DNA of 36,852 bases from contig NZ_AKJM01000033.1 of NCBI RefSeq assembly GCF_000282335.1, forward strand, positions 1 through 36,852. The letters are read 5' to 3'. Origin of the DNA: Pseudomonas sp. GM48 (GTDB taxonomy: Bacteria > Pseudomonadota > Gammaproteobacteria > Pseudomonadales > Pseudomonadaceae). Numbering within the stretch: the stretch's first letter is position 1; every line of letters begins with the position of its first letter. Shown piece after piece: positions 7,761 through 17,311 of the stretch. The translations under genes and the position numbers were made by a program. The notes beneath the pieces were generated by a model. That model worked only from the letters and a program-made list of their open reading frames with translations, had not been told where the DNA came from and did not search any database.

Positions 7761-7855
7761 GAGCGAGCTTGCTCGCGAAGGTCGTGAACGATAACGCGAG
7801 AAACCAGACAGTTAGCGTCGCCTGTGATTTCTTCGCGAGCAAGCTCGCTCCTACA
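7756..7855. repeat. REP inverted pair (REPIN), perfect 25-bp arms
   Basis: Arms at 7756-7780 and 7831-7855 are exact inverted complements over 25 bases (TGTAGGAGCGAGCTTGCTCG and onward), with 50 bases between. This is a different REP sequence type from the others in the window (GTAGGAGCGAGC instead of GTGGGAGCGGGC). It fills the gap between the convergent M41-like and DUF3077 genes and supplies the TAG stop of the former. It could fold into a long hairpin in either transcript. Confidence 0.9.
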
Positions 7856-7858
7856 GGT

Positions 7859-8167
7859 TCATCGGTTCGCGTGCTTGCTTGCTCCGGCAGGCCGACGCGT
7901 CAGCACCTTCACCACATCATCAATCACCGCTTTGCTCATCGACGTCAGGTAATGCGCGGCCCAGGCGTGGCGGTCGGAGTCTTGGGCGTAGGCGGCGTCG
8001 ATGGTCAAGGACTTGGCGAGGAATAGCAGGTCGGAGGCTTGGGCCAAGGCGTCGGCGATGGGGACGTCGCGGCAGACGTGGAACAAGGGTTGATCCGAGA
8101 GATACAGGAAAGGGGTGAAGCCGACGGTTTTCAGTTCTGAATGATCAGAAGGATTTGCTTTTGTCAT
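7859..8167 (-). CDS. DUF3077 family protein
   Basis: 102 residues. The pattern LFHVCRDVPIADALAQASDL followed by HAWAAHYLTSMSKAVIDDV resembles DUF3077, a small Pseudomonas-rich family of unknown function that often occurs as many scattered paralogues. No catalytic motif, signal peptide or membrane segment is visible. The start at 8167 is set by AAGGAG six bases upstream; this site lies in the 3' arm of a small hairpin (8173-8193). A leader of several hundred bases with inverted and direct repeats precedes it. No function is proposed. Confidence 0.75.
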   Translation of the reverse strand: MTKANPSDHSELKTVGFTPFLYLSDQPLFHVCRDVPIADALAQASDLLFLAKSLTIDAAYAQDSDRHAWAAHYLTSMSKAVIDDVVKVLTRRPAGASKHANR

Positions 8168-8541
8168 GATGTAGCTCCTTGGCTTAAAGAGCTGCCTCGT
8201 TCGTTTCCAAGCGAATGGGTGGCAGCTGTGCGCAGGTTGGAAACCGGGAGCCAAGGAAACCGGCACGTCCGAAGACGTCCCACGCACAGCTGCCATAACA
8301 CTGAGTCGCAGTCGTAAAAACGTCTGGAGTCATGATGGGACTGTTGCGCTTGACTTGACTAGACGGGTTTCCAAGCCCGATCGCTGAATGGTCAGCGACA
8401 CCGGAGACTATCCCGTCAAAGAAAAGCGTAACAAGGCGGCAAAGTGCCTAAGCGCAAGATTCGGAGTTTGCCTACAAGGTCTGCGGGCGTCATCCGATAA
8501 AGCGAGACCATAAGTAAACAAAACTAAACGTTGGACACGAA
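8168..8541 (-). promoter_or_regulatory. structured leader/upstream region of the DUF3077 gene
   Basis: This non-coding stretch of about 370 bases is rich in repeats. A hairpin (8173-8179 / 8187-8193, AGCTCCT / AAGAGCT, one G-U) covers the ribosome site. A perfect 12-bp inverted repeat lies at 8221-8232 and 8283-8294 (GGCAGCTGTGCG). Inside that loop are two direct copies of GGAAACCGG (8239-8247, 8255-8263). GTTTCCAAGC occurs at 8203-8212 and 8367-8376. A 7-bp hairpin TCGCTGA/TCAGCGA is at 8381-8398. No convincing ORF or promoter was found in the stretch. Confidence 0.5.
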
Positions 8542-8565
8542 AAAGCCGCGTAAAAACGCGGCTTT
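8542..8565 (-). terminator. intrinsic terminator of tRNA-Ile2
   Basis: On the minus strand a 9-bp stem AAAGCCGCG / CGCGGCTTT with a 6-base loop begins 7 bases after the CCA end of the tRNA. The U residues of the 3' arm and the following UUCG make it a reasonable factor-independent terminator. Confidence 0.8.
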
Positions 8566-8571
8566 CTTGTT

Positions 8572-8648
8572 TGGTGGGCCCACACGGACTTGAACCGTGG
8601 ACCAAAGGATTATGAGTCCTCTGCTCTAACCAACTGAGCTATAGGCCC
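8572..8648 (-). tRNA. tRNA-Ile2, anticodon CAU
   Basis: 77 bases from GGGCCTATAGCTCAG to an encoded CCA end. The cloverleaf is complete: acceptor stem GGGCCTA/TGGGCCC, D-arm AGCTCAGTTGGTTAGAGCA, anticodon loop CTCATAA, and T-arm with GGTTCAAGTCC. The CAT anticodon with this body matches the tRNA whose wobble C is changed to lysidine by TilS so that it reads AUA as isoleucine. Automatic annotation often calls it tRNA-Met; the body is not that of initiator or elongator Met tRNA. It begins 15 bases after the rmcA stop codon, and a TATAAT box overlaps that stop codon. Confidence 0.92.
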
Positions 8649-8662
8649 TCAGTAGGCCGCGG

Positions 8663-8668
8663 ATTATA
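8663..8668 (-). promoter_or_regulatory. candidate tRNA-Ile2 promoter -10 (TATAAT)
   Basis: A consensus TATAAT on the minus strand spans the rmcA stop codon (TAA, 8666-8664). It ends 14 bases before the tRNA 5' end and is followed by a GC-rich discriminator (CCGCGGCC), a feature of stringently controlled stable-RNA promoters. The -35 (GGCACA with 16-base spacing) is weak and lies in the rmcA coding sequence. Confidence 0.55.
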
Positions 8669-11600
8669 ACGACGGTTTCGCTACTGTGCCATCCGAAAAA
8701 GCCATTACGGTTGTACGAAGAAACGTCGCGGCAAATTCGTCCGCGGGGAGGGGCAGGCTGACGATGTAGCCCTGGATTTGCTCGCAACCCTCGGCGGCGA
8801 GGAATTGCTGTTGCGCCAGGGTCTCGACCCCTTCGGCAATCACGGTGAATTGCATGCTGCGTCCGAGCGCGATGATGGCGCGTACGATCGCCGCATCGTG
8901 GGGATCGTCCGGCAGGCCGCGGACGAAGGACTGGTCGATCTTGAGGATGTCCAGCGGCAGGCGCTTGAGGTAACTCAAGGACGAGTAACCGGTGCCGAAG
9001 TCGTCGATGGCCAATTGCACACCCAGTTTTTTGAGTTGATGCAGCACCGCCAGCGCTTCTTCGGCCTGGCTCATGATGAAGTTTTCGGTGATCTCCAGTT
9101 GCAGGAAACCGGGGTTGAGGCCGTTGTCCTTGAGCAACTGTTCGATACGGCCCAGCAGATTGGGTTGGCGCAATTGGGCGCCGGCCAGGTTGACCGACAG
9201 CGGGCCGAGACCCTCGTATATCTGGTGCCATTCGGACATCTGTCGGCAGGCGGTTTCCAGAACCCAGTCACCGATTTGCAGGATCATGCCGTTTTCTTCA
9301 GCCAGCGGGATGAAGTGTTCTCGCGGCACGTCGCCAAAGGTTGGATGGCGCCAGCGGATCAGGGCTTCGGCGCCGACCAGGCTGTAGTCGTCGAGGCTGA
9401 TTTTCGGTTGGTAGCACAGGTGCAACTCGTTGCGTTCGATGGCGCGGCGTAGTTCGTGTTCCAGCGCCACGCGTTCACTGGCCTGGGCGGTGAGGTCGCG
9501 GGTGTAGCTTTCGACCCGGTTGCGGCCCTTGGCCTTGGAGGAGTACATCGCGGCGTCGGCGTTCTTGATCAGTGTGGCAACGTCGCAGCCATCCCTCGGA
9601 TAGAGGCTGGTGCCGATACTGGCGCTGATGAAAAACTCGTGTTCGCCGGCCTGGAAGGGGGCGGTGAAACAGTTGAGCAGTTTATTGGCGATGTGGTCGG
9701 CATCGCTGGGTTGTTGCAGGCCCGGCAACAGAATGATGAATTCGTCACCACCCAGGCGCGCCACGGTGTCGATGTCACGCAACTGCTCCTTGAGGCGTAC
9801 GGCAATGCCCTTGAGCAGCAGGTCGCCGACCGGGTGGCCGAGGCTGTCGTTGATGTGCTTGAAGCGGTCAAGGTCGAGGAACAACACAGCGCCCTGCTTG
9901 CCGCTTTCCTGCTGGTTGTTGAGCGCAGTCAGCAAGCGGCTTTCGAACAGCGTGCGGTTCGGCAAGCCAGTCAGCGGGTCGTGGTGCGCCTGGTAGTCGA
10001 GTTTGGCCTGGGCATGCTTGAGGCTGGAGATGTCGGCGAATACCGCGACAAAGTGGGTGATGAACTTGTCGCGGTTGCGCACGGCACTGATGGTCAGCCA
10101 GCTCGGATATAACTCGCCATTCTTGCGCCGATTGGAAATCTCGCCTTGCCAATGACCTTCGGCGGTCAATTGGTGCCACATGGCTGCGTAGAACGCGCTG
10201 TCATGCAGGCCCGAGGCGAGCAGGCGCGGCGTGTGGCCCAGCGCTTCGTTTTCGCTGTAACCGGTGATTTCGGTGAACGCACGGTTCACCGCACTGATGT
10301 GCTGTTGGGTATCGGTGATCAACACGCCTTCGGCGGTGCTCTCGAACACGGTGGCGGCTTGTTGCAGTTTTTCCTGCATCAGGTGCCGCTCGGTGATGTC
10401 CCGTGCGATGGTCAGCATGCAGTCCTCATCGCCAATCGGCAGTGGGCGGCTGGACACTTCGCAGAGGCGGATCTGCCCGTCGCTGCGGCGGATATGGCAA
10501 CTGAAATCACGGACAAAACCGTCCCGGTGCAGCAGGTCGAGCATTTGCTTGCGTTCATTGAGGTTGACCCAAATCCCCAGGTCCAGCACCGAACGATCCA
10601 CCGACATTGCGCTGTTGAACCCGGTGATGCGGCTGAAGCCCTCATTGACCTCCAACAGCAAGCCATCACTTTGCCGCGACAGCAGCAAACCGTCGGGAGA
10701 GGCATGGAAGGCCTTGGCGAATTTTTCTTCGGATGTTTGCAGCTGTTGCTGGGTTTCCTTGAGCGGGGTGATGTCCCGCACGACGACCACCAGCGCTGGC
10801 GTCATGTCGAGATTGAACGGCTCGGCGGAGATCAGGCCGGTAAACACCTGGCCGTTGCTGCGACGAAAGGGCATTTCCAGGTTGCGGATGCTGCCGGCCT
10901 GCAAGCGTTGCAACAGGCCTGGCCCAACACCGGGAATGCCCCAGATGTTCAGGTCGGTGGCGGTCTGGCCAATGACGTCCCCGGCCTTGAGGCCAATCTG
11001 TTCTTCGAACGCTTCGTTGACTTCCAGCAGGCAACCGTCGCTCAGGCGCGCGATGACTAGAATGTCCGGGCATTGCTGGAACACCGAAGCGAATTTCTGT
11101 TCCGACAGGCGCAGCGCTTCTTCGGTGCGCTTGGCGTCGGTGATGTCGATCATCAACCCGCGCAACACCGGTTCATGCCCGTGTTCGATCAAACTGACGA
11201 TATCGCGCACCCACAGGCAACGGCCGTCGGCGGTGATCACCCGGTAGTCGAGGCGATGATCGCGCCCGGCCAGCACTTCGTGATCGCAGAAGGTCTGGGC
11301 GCGGGTCAGGTCGGCGGGGTGAATGATGTTGCGCCAGAAGCCCGGAATCAGCCAATGGGACAGGGGATAACCGAGAAGATCTTCGGCATGCGGCGATACA
11401 TAGCTGTAGGTGAAGTCGGTGATTTTTGCTTCCCAGGCGATGGCTGACAGGCTCTCCACCAGGCCACGGTAGTGGTACTCGCTGCTGCGCAGTTCCTGTT
11501 CAAGGTCGACCCGGCGGGCGATTTCCGAACTCAAGCGGCGGTTGATGCGGATAACCACCGCCAGCACGATGGTCAGCAGCAGCAATCCGGGCAGTCCATA

Positions 11601-12410
11601 CACCAACAGGTCATTCCAGAAAGTTCGATGATCGAGGACGTTGCCGACCCAATGCTCCTGAATGGCGCTGATTTCAGCGGGGCTCATGTCCGCCAGGACT
11701 TTGTCGAGAATGCCGACCAGCATCTTGTTGTCGCGGGGTACAGCCATGGCCAGTTGATAGCGATAGGGGGTTTCACCGCTGACATACAACCCGTCGAGCT
11801 TGAGTTGGCGCAGGCTCCAGACGCTGGAAGCCAGATCGCCCACCACGGCGTCCACTGCGTCGGTGGCCAGCGCCTGTAGCGTCGAGCTGACGTTGGGCAT
11901 CGCCACCAGGTTCAAGTCGGGATGGTGGCTGCGCAGCAGCTCGTGGGGGGCGTAGTTTTCCACCACGGCGATTTTCAGGCCGTACAGGTCTTGCAGGTTA
12001 TGTGGCTGGGGGCCCCCGACATGGGCCAGGATGACAATCGGAAAGTCCAGATAGGGGCGGGTGAACGACAGGTATTTCTGGCGTTCAGGGGTCGACATGA
12101 TGCCCGGCAACAGGTCCAGTTTGCCCTTTTTGGCTTGTTCCAGGACGGCGGTCCAGCTCACCGGCTCGATGGGTGTGAGCCGGGTTGCCAGCCTTTTGCG
12201 AATAACCTCGATGTAATCCGCAGCAAGGCCTTGGTAGCGGCCCTCATCGTCGCGAAACTCGAAGGGCGGCCACGATGCATCTACACCCAGGCGCAGGTCC
12301 GGGTGAGCCGCCAGCCAGCTACGTTCATCGTCAGTGAGAGTCAGAGCGCCAGCCGTTGCGGTCCAGGTCATCAGCGACAGCAAAAAAATCACGGTCGGCA
12401 GTCTGGGCAT
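8664..12410 (-). CDS. rmcA: RmcA-like c-di-GMP sensor/phosphodiesterase (SBP-PASx4-GGDEF-EAL)
   Basis: 1248 residues. A signal peptide (about 1-22) is followed by a periplasmic type-3 solute-binding domain (about 25-260), a membrane segment (YGLPGLLLLTIVLAVVIRI, about 271-289), four PAS/PAC modules (about 305-800), a GGDEF domain with intact GGDEF (RLGGDEFIILLPG) and a C-terminal EAL domain with intact EAL (GAEALIRWRHP). Order, length and position beside rpoD match P. aeruginosa PA0575 (RmcA), a redox-responsive regulator that mainly degrades c-di-GMP and affects biofilm maintenance. Both enzymatic motifs look complete, so synthesis as well as hydrolysis is possible on paper. The start codon lies in a 7-bp hairpin. 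It is separated from rpoD by a terminator. Confidence 0.9.
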   Translation of the reverse strand: MPRLPTVIFLLSLMTWTATAGALTLTDDERSWLAAHPDLRLGVDASWPPFEFRDDEGRYQGLAADYIEVIRKRLATRLTPIEPVSWTAVLEQAKKGKLDLLPGIMSTPERQKYLSFTRPYLDFPIVILAHVGGPQPHNLQDLYGLKIAVVENYAPHELLRSHHPDLNLVAMPNVSSTLQALATDAVDAVVGDLASSVWSLRQLKLDGLYVSGETPYRYQLAMAVPRDNKMLVGILDKVLADMSPAEISAIQEHWVGNVLDHRTFWNDLLVYGLPGLLLLTIVLAVVIRINRRLSSEIARRVDLEQELRSSEYHYRGLVESLSAIAWEAKITDFTYSYVSPHAEDLLGYPLSHWLIPGFWRNIIHPADLTRAQTFCDHEVLAGRDHRLDYRVITADGRCLWVRDIVSLIEHGHEPVLRGLMIDITDAKRTEEALRLSEQKFASVFQQCPDILVIARLSDGCLLEVNEAFEEQIGLKAGDVIGQTATDLNIWGIPGVGPGLLQRLQAGSIRNLEMPFRRSNGQVFTGLISAEPFNLDMTPALVVVVRDITPLKETQQQLQTSEEKFAKAFHASPDGLLLSRQSDGLLLEVNEGFSRITGFNSAMSVDRSVLDLGIWVNLNERKQMLDLLHRDGFVRDFSCHIRRSDGQIRLCEVSSRPLPIGDEDCMLTIARDITERHLMQEKLQQAATVFESTAEGVLITDTQQHISAVNRAFTEITGYSENEALGHTPRLLASGLHDSAFYAAMWHQLTAEGHWQGEISNRRKNGELYPSWLTISAVRNRDKFITHFVAVFADISSLKHAQAKLDYQAHHDPLTGLPNRTLFESRLLTALNNQQESGKQGAVLFLDLDRFKHINDSLGHPVGDLLLKGIAVRLKEQLRDIDTVARLGGDEFIILLPGLQQPSDADHIANKLLNCFTAPFQAGEHEFFISASIGTSLYPRDGCDVATLIKNADAAMYSSKAKGRNRVESYTRDLTAQASERVALEHELRRAIERNELHLCYQPKISLDDYSLVGAEALIRWRHPTFGDVPREHFIPLAEENGMILQIGDWVLETACRQMSEWHQIYEGLGPLSVNLAGAQLRQPNLLGRIEQLLKDNGLNPGFLQLEITENFIMSQAEEALAVLHQLKKLGVQLAIDDFGTGYSSLSYLKRLPLDILKIDQSFVRGLPDDPHDAAIVRAIIALGRSMQFTVIAEGVETLAQQQFLAAEGCEQIQGYIVSLPLPADEFAATFLRTTVMAFSDGTVAKPSL

Positions 12411-12425
12411 AACGGTCTCGTTATG
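12408..12425 (-). promoter_or_regulatory. hairpin over the rmcA start codon
   Basis: On the minus strand CAUAACG-AGAC-CGUUAUG is a perfect 7-bp stem with a 4-base loop. The last three bases are the rmcA AUG, and the only ribosome-site-like bases (GAG) are in the stem-loop junction. It would hinder initiation if folded. Confidence 0.4.
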
Positions 12426-12497
12426 GCTCGGGGGAATGTTTCGAGTGTAGACGGGCTATAGAGCGTAGGGGAGTTGCGGGGGGATTTAATCTGCACA

Positions 12498-12527
12498 AAA
12501 CAAAACCCCCGGCCTGGGCCGGGGGTT
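12498..12527 (-). terminator. rpoD intrinsic terminator
   Basis: An 11-bp stem (AACCCCCGGCC / GGCCGGGGGTT) with a 2-base loop is followed on the minus strand by TTGTTTTGTG. It begins 7 bases after the rpoD stop and ends the rpsU-dnaG-rpoD operon before rmcA. Confidence 0.92.
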
Positions 12528-12533
12528 ATGTGA

Positions 12534-14381
<1,848 letters not shown>

Positions 14382-14428
14382 AACACCCTATCCACTGAAG
14401 GTCTTGGCGGGCAAAAAACAAGCCGAGG

Positions 14429-14434
14429 ATTATA
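14429..14434 (-). promoter_or_regulatory. candidate internal rpoD promoter -10 (TATAAT)
   Basis: A consensus TATAAT on the minus strand lies in the dnaG-rpoD gap, about 48 bases before the rpoD start. The -35 region overlaps the dnaG 3' end and is poor. Internal promoters before rpoD are known in other bacteria, so this is plausible but unproven. Confidence 0.35.
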
Positions 14435-14448
14435 CCTGAGCTATGACC

Positions 14449-16416
14449 TCACGCGCCAGTTGAGGTCGGGTTTGATGCGGAAACATTGCGACTTAAAAGG
14501 TCGCGCAGTTGGTTTTTCTCTTCGCTGGTCAATTCACTTTGACGTGCTTTTCGAAGAAGTTGTTCCAGGTTTCGCTCGCGTTGGCGGGCTGACAAGCTAG
14601 TAATGGTGTCGAAAAACTGTTGTTCAAGGTTATCTCCATCAATCAGCCATTCCTTTTCCGCCAGGGCCTTGAGCAAGCGGCCCTGCTCTGTGCCGTGCCA
14701 GCGCGCAATCAGCTGAATTGAGTTTAGCTTGGGATTCTTCTGCACGGCCTCGAGCAGCGCCACCAGCAATTGTGTGTTGGTGTGATCCTCGGCGGCGAAG
14801 TGTCCGGCATCCTCGACTTTTTCGGCCAGTTGCGGGTGATGCAGCAGCGTGCGCAAGGCGGCGAGGGTCGGCGGTTCTACGGCGGCGGGCACCCGTGGCG
14901 CGCGGGGTTGATCGCGATCAGCGCCCCGTTTGCCATTCTTGTCCCACGGTTTCTTGTCCCATTTCTTGCCTCCTGCACCGGGTTTCTTCGGCGTCCATTC
15001 CTGCTGCGGCACATACATTTCCTGTGCCTGCGGCTGATGATAGTCGCTGTAATCGGGCATAGCGTCGTAATCGATGCCCGGGTCGTAGGCCGGCGGTGCT
15101 TCTGGCGGGGCGCTTTGTGCCAGCTGGCTCACCGCTTCGCCGCTCAGGCCGGTGATTTCGCTCAGGCGCTGGCGCATCAGGGTGCGCAGGTTGGCGCCCG
15201 GGACTTTGTCGATCAACGGCGCGGCGAGGGTGGCCATATGCGCCTTGCCCTCAAGCGAGCGCGGGTCGGCTTCTTCCGTCAGTTGCTGGAAGAAGTAATC
15301 GGCCAGTGGCTGCGCGTGCTGGTTGATGCGTGCGCGGAAGGCATCGGTGCCTTCGGAGCGGACCAGTGTGTCCGGGTCCTCGCCTTCAGGCAGGAACAGG
15401 AAGCGTGCGCGGCGACCGTCCTGCAGGCTCGAAAGTGTCGCCTCCAGCGCCCGCCATGCCGCATTGCGGCCGGCCTGGTCGCCGTCGAAGCAGAACAATA
15501 CGCTGGGCACGACGCGAAACAGCCGCTTGAGGTGTTCCTCGCTGGTGGCGGTGCCCAGGGTTGCGACGGCATTGCGCAGGCCTTGTTGGGCCAGGGCAAT
15601 GACGTCCATGTAACCCTCGACAACGATGATCTCGTCGAGGTTGCGGTTGGTCTTGCGCGCTTCGTACAGGCCGTAGAGTTCCTGGCCCTTATGGAAAACC
15701 GGGGTTTCCGGGGAGTTCAGGTATTTCGGCTTGTCGTCGCCCAATACCCGGCCGCCAAATGCGATGACGCGCCCGCGACTGTCGCGGATCGGGAACATCA
15801 CGCGGTCGCGGAAGCGGTCGTAACGTTTACCGCTTTCGGCGTTCTCGATCAGCAGGCCAGCATCGATCATGGCTTTTTGTTGCAGGGTATCGCTGCTCAA
15901 GTGCTTGAACAGGTTGTCCCAGCCGGGTGGGGCAAAGCCGAGGCCGAAGTCCCGGGCAATTTCGCCGGTCAGCCCGCGACCTTTCAGGTAATCCACGGCC
16001 GCCTTGCGCGATGGATGGCTTTTCAGGGCCTGGCGATAAAAGTCGGCGGCAGCGCTGAGCAGCGGATACAGCGGCGAATCGGTCGGCTGCCGCGGTTTGT
16101 GCGGGCGGCCGCTTTCTTCGCGGGGGATTTCCATGCCGGCGGCTTTGGCCAGTTCTTCGACAGCCTGGACGAAATCCAGGTTGTCGTGGTCCATGATGAA
16201 GCCGAGGGCGTTGCCGCCAGCGCCGCAGCCGAAGCAGTAATAGAACTGCTTGTCGGGGCTGACGCTGAACGACGGAGTCTTTTCTTTGTGGAACGGGCAG
16301 CAGGCGGTGTGGTTCTTGCCGGCTTTTTTCAGTTGCAGGCGCGAGCTGACCACATCGACGATGTCGGTGCGGTTCAGAAGGTCGTCAATGAAGCTCTGGG
16401 GAATTAGCCCGGCCAT
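14449..16416 (-). CDS. dnaG: DNA primase DnaG
   Basis: 655 residues from the chosen start MAGLIPQSFIDDLL, the conserved beginning of DnaG. The frame is open 20 residues further, but those are unlike any primase. The CHC2 zinc finger is complete: Cys40, His43, Cys61, Cys64 (CPFH and CFGC). The RNA-polymerase/TOPRIM core follows, with IIVVEGYMDVIAL and CFDGDQAGRNAAW. A proline/glycine/lysine-rich linker at about 470-520 leads to the DnaB-binding C-terminal domain. It makes primers for replication. A spacer of 480 bases separates it from rpsU, with no yqeY-like gene. Confidence 0.98.
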   Translation of the reverse strand: MAGLIPQSFIDDLLNRTDIVDVVSSRLQLKKAGKNHTACCPFHKEKTPSFSVSPDKQFYYCFGCGAGGNALGFIMDHDNLDFVQAVEELAKAAGMEIPREESGRPHKPRQPTDSPLYPLLSAAADFYRQALKSHPSRKAAVDYLKGRGLTGEIARDFGLGFAPPGWDNLFKHLSSDTLQQKAMIDAGLLIENAESGKRYDRFRDRVMFPIRDSRGRVIAFGGRVLGDDKPKYLNSPETPVFHKGQELYGLYEARKTNRNLDEIIVVEGYMDVIALAQQGLRNAVATLGTATSEEHLKRLFRVVPSVLFCFDGDQAGRNAAWRALEATLSSLQDGRRARFLFLPEGEDPDTLVRSEGTDAFRARINQHAQPLADYFFQQLTEEADPRSLEGKAHMATLAAPLIDKVPGANLRTLMRQRLSEITGLSGEAVSQLAQSAPPEAPPAYDPGIDYDAMPDYSDYHQPQAQEMYVPQQEWTPKKPGAGGKKWDKKPWDKNGKRGADRDQPRAPRVPAAVEPPTLAALRTLLHHPQLAEKVEDAGHFAAEDHTNTQLLVALLEAVQKNPKLNSIQLIARWHGTEQGRLLKALAEKEWLIDGDNLEQQFFDTITSLSARQRERNLEQLLRKARQSELTSEEKNQLRDLLSRNVSASNPTSTGA

Positions 16417-16844
16417 GGCGTTCTCGTCATCTGCGCTGAAAGGAACCCGAAACGTACGGCGACCGAACTCGGTCATTGTTTGAGGCGCGCAAAGTAAGCG
16501 GCTCGACCAGTGTCGTCTGCGTAATCGCTGTCGGGAAGTGTATCTGCCGAAAATCCGCTGACGTTAATGCCAATCAGCATTCGACTGTTTGAAAGTATTG
16601 CGCTGAATCCGCTGCGGCCAATCATCGGCCTCGGATAGCTCATCATTTGGCACGCAAGCAGGTGCCTTGGGCTGATCGTCGTAAGAGGAATCAGTGGGTG
16701 TGCTCGTCAGTAGCCTTGGAAGGCTCGTCAGAAAAGACGTGCACCGCTGGCAAAAGAGCCAGGTCTGACGTGGTGAAGCAGATTTGTCTCGGTCGCGTCT
16801 GCGGCTTTGACAGTGAAGCATCAAGCGTTTTCCGCAAATGCCAT
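16417..16844 (-). other. spacer between rpsU terminator and dnaG, no convincing gene
   Basis: About 430 bases without a recognisable gene. In P. aeruginosa a yqeY/GatB-like gene (PA0578, from memory) occupies this place. No frame here encodes such a protein. An 86-residue minus-strand frame (16564-16824) resembles nothing I know and lacks a ribosome site. A 9-bp direct repeat (GCTCGTCAG, 16702-16710 and 16723-16731) has a 21-bp period. A dnaG promoter is expected here but none stands out. Confidence 0.6.
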
Positions 16845-16867
16845 AAGCCCGGCTGAGGGCCGGGCTT
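16845..16867 (-). terminator. hairpin after rpsU (terminator/attenuator)
   Basis: A 9-bp stem AAGCCCGGC / GCCGGGCTT with a 5-base loop starts 30 bases after the rpsU stop. The following minus-strand bases (ATGGCATTTG) are only weakly U-rich, so termination is probably partial. An attenuator after rpsU that lowers dnaG and rpoD expression is known in E. coli. Confidence 0.7.
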
Positions 16868-16896
16868 GGCAGAAGCTTGCTACGATCGTCTGTGTA

Positions 16897-17112
16897 TTAG
16901 TACAGACGAACGGCGCGGCGCTGTTCGCGCTGAACTTTCTTAGCGTGACGCTTAACAGCGGCTGCTGCTTTGCGCTTACGCTCAGAAGTTGGCTTCTCGT
17001 AAAATTCGCGGCTACGAACTTCAGCCAGTACACCGGCTTTTTCGCAGGAGCGCTTGAAACGACGCAGAGCTACGTCGAAGGGTTCGTTCTCTTTTACTTT
17101 GACGGCTGGCAT
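16897..17112 (-). CDS. rpsU: 30S ribosomal protein S21
   Basis: 71 residues, [20 protein letters not shown] followed by a strongly basic C-terminus ([19 protein letters not shown]), which is canonical S21. S21 binds near the anti-Shine-Dalgarno end of 16S rRNA and takes part in initiation. It is the first gene of the macromolecular synthesis operon and is divergent from tsaD across a 199-base intergenic region. That region must hold both promoters; TATTAT at 17270-17275 is a possible tsaD -10. Confidence 0.99.
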
Positions 17113-17311
17113 CCAGAGCTACCTTCATTCATTACCGGGGTCAACATCCTCGCGGCAAAAGAGCACTTGAAGACGTCGGTTTTTAAGGGTTGCGGATGTT
17201 AACCCCTCAACGCTCGGAATGCAAAGCCTCTGATCGAAAACCGCTGGTCGGGGCATCACGCGGCGACTATTATGCGCGCCTTCGAATTCAGCCTAAACAA
17301 GGCGCAAACCC

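Noticed and set aside
8408..8605. 65-residue minus-strand frame overlapping the tRNA
   Set aside because: It begins inside tRNA-Ile2 and crosses the terminator.
16564..16824. 86-residue minus-strand frame between rpsU and dnaG
   Set aside because: No recognisable family, no ribosome site, and codon use unlike the neighbours; not enough to call a gene.
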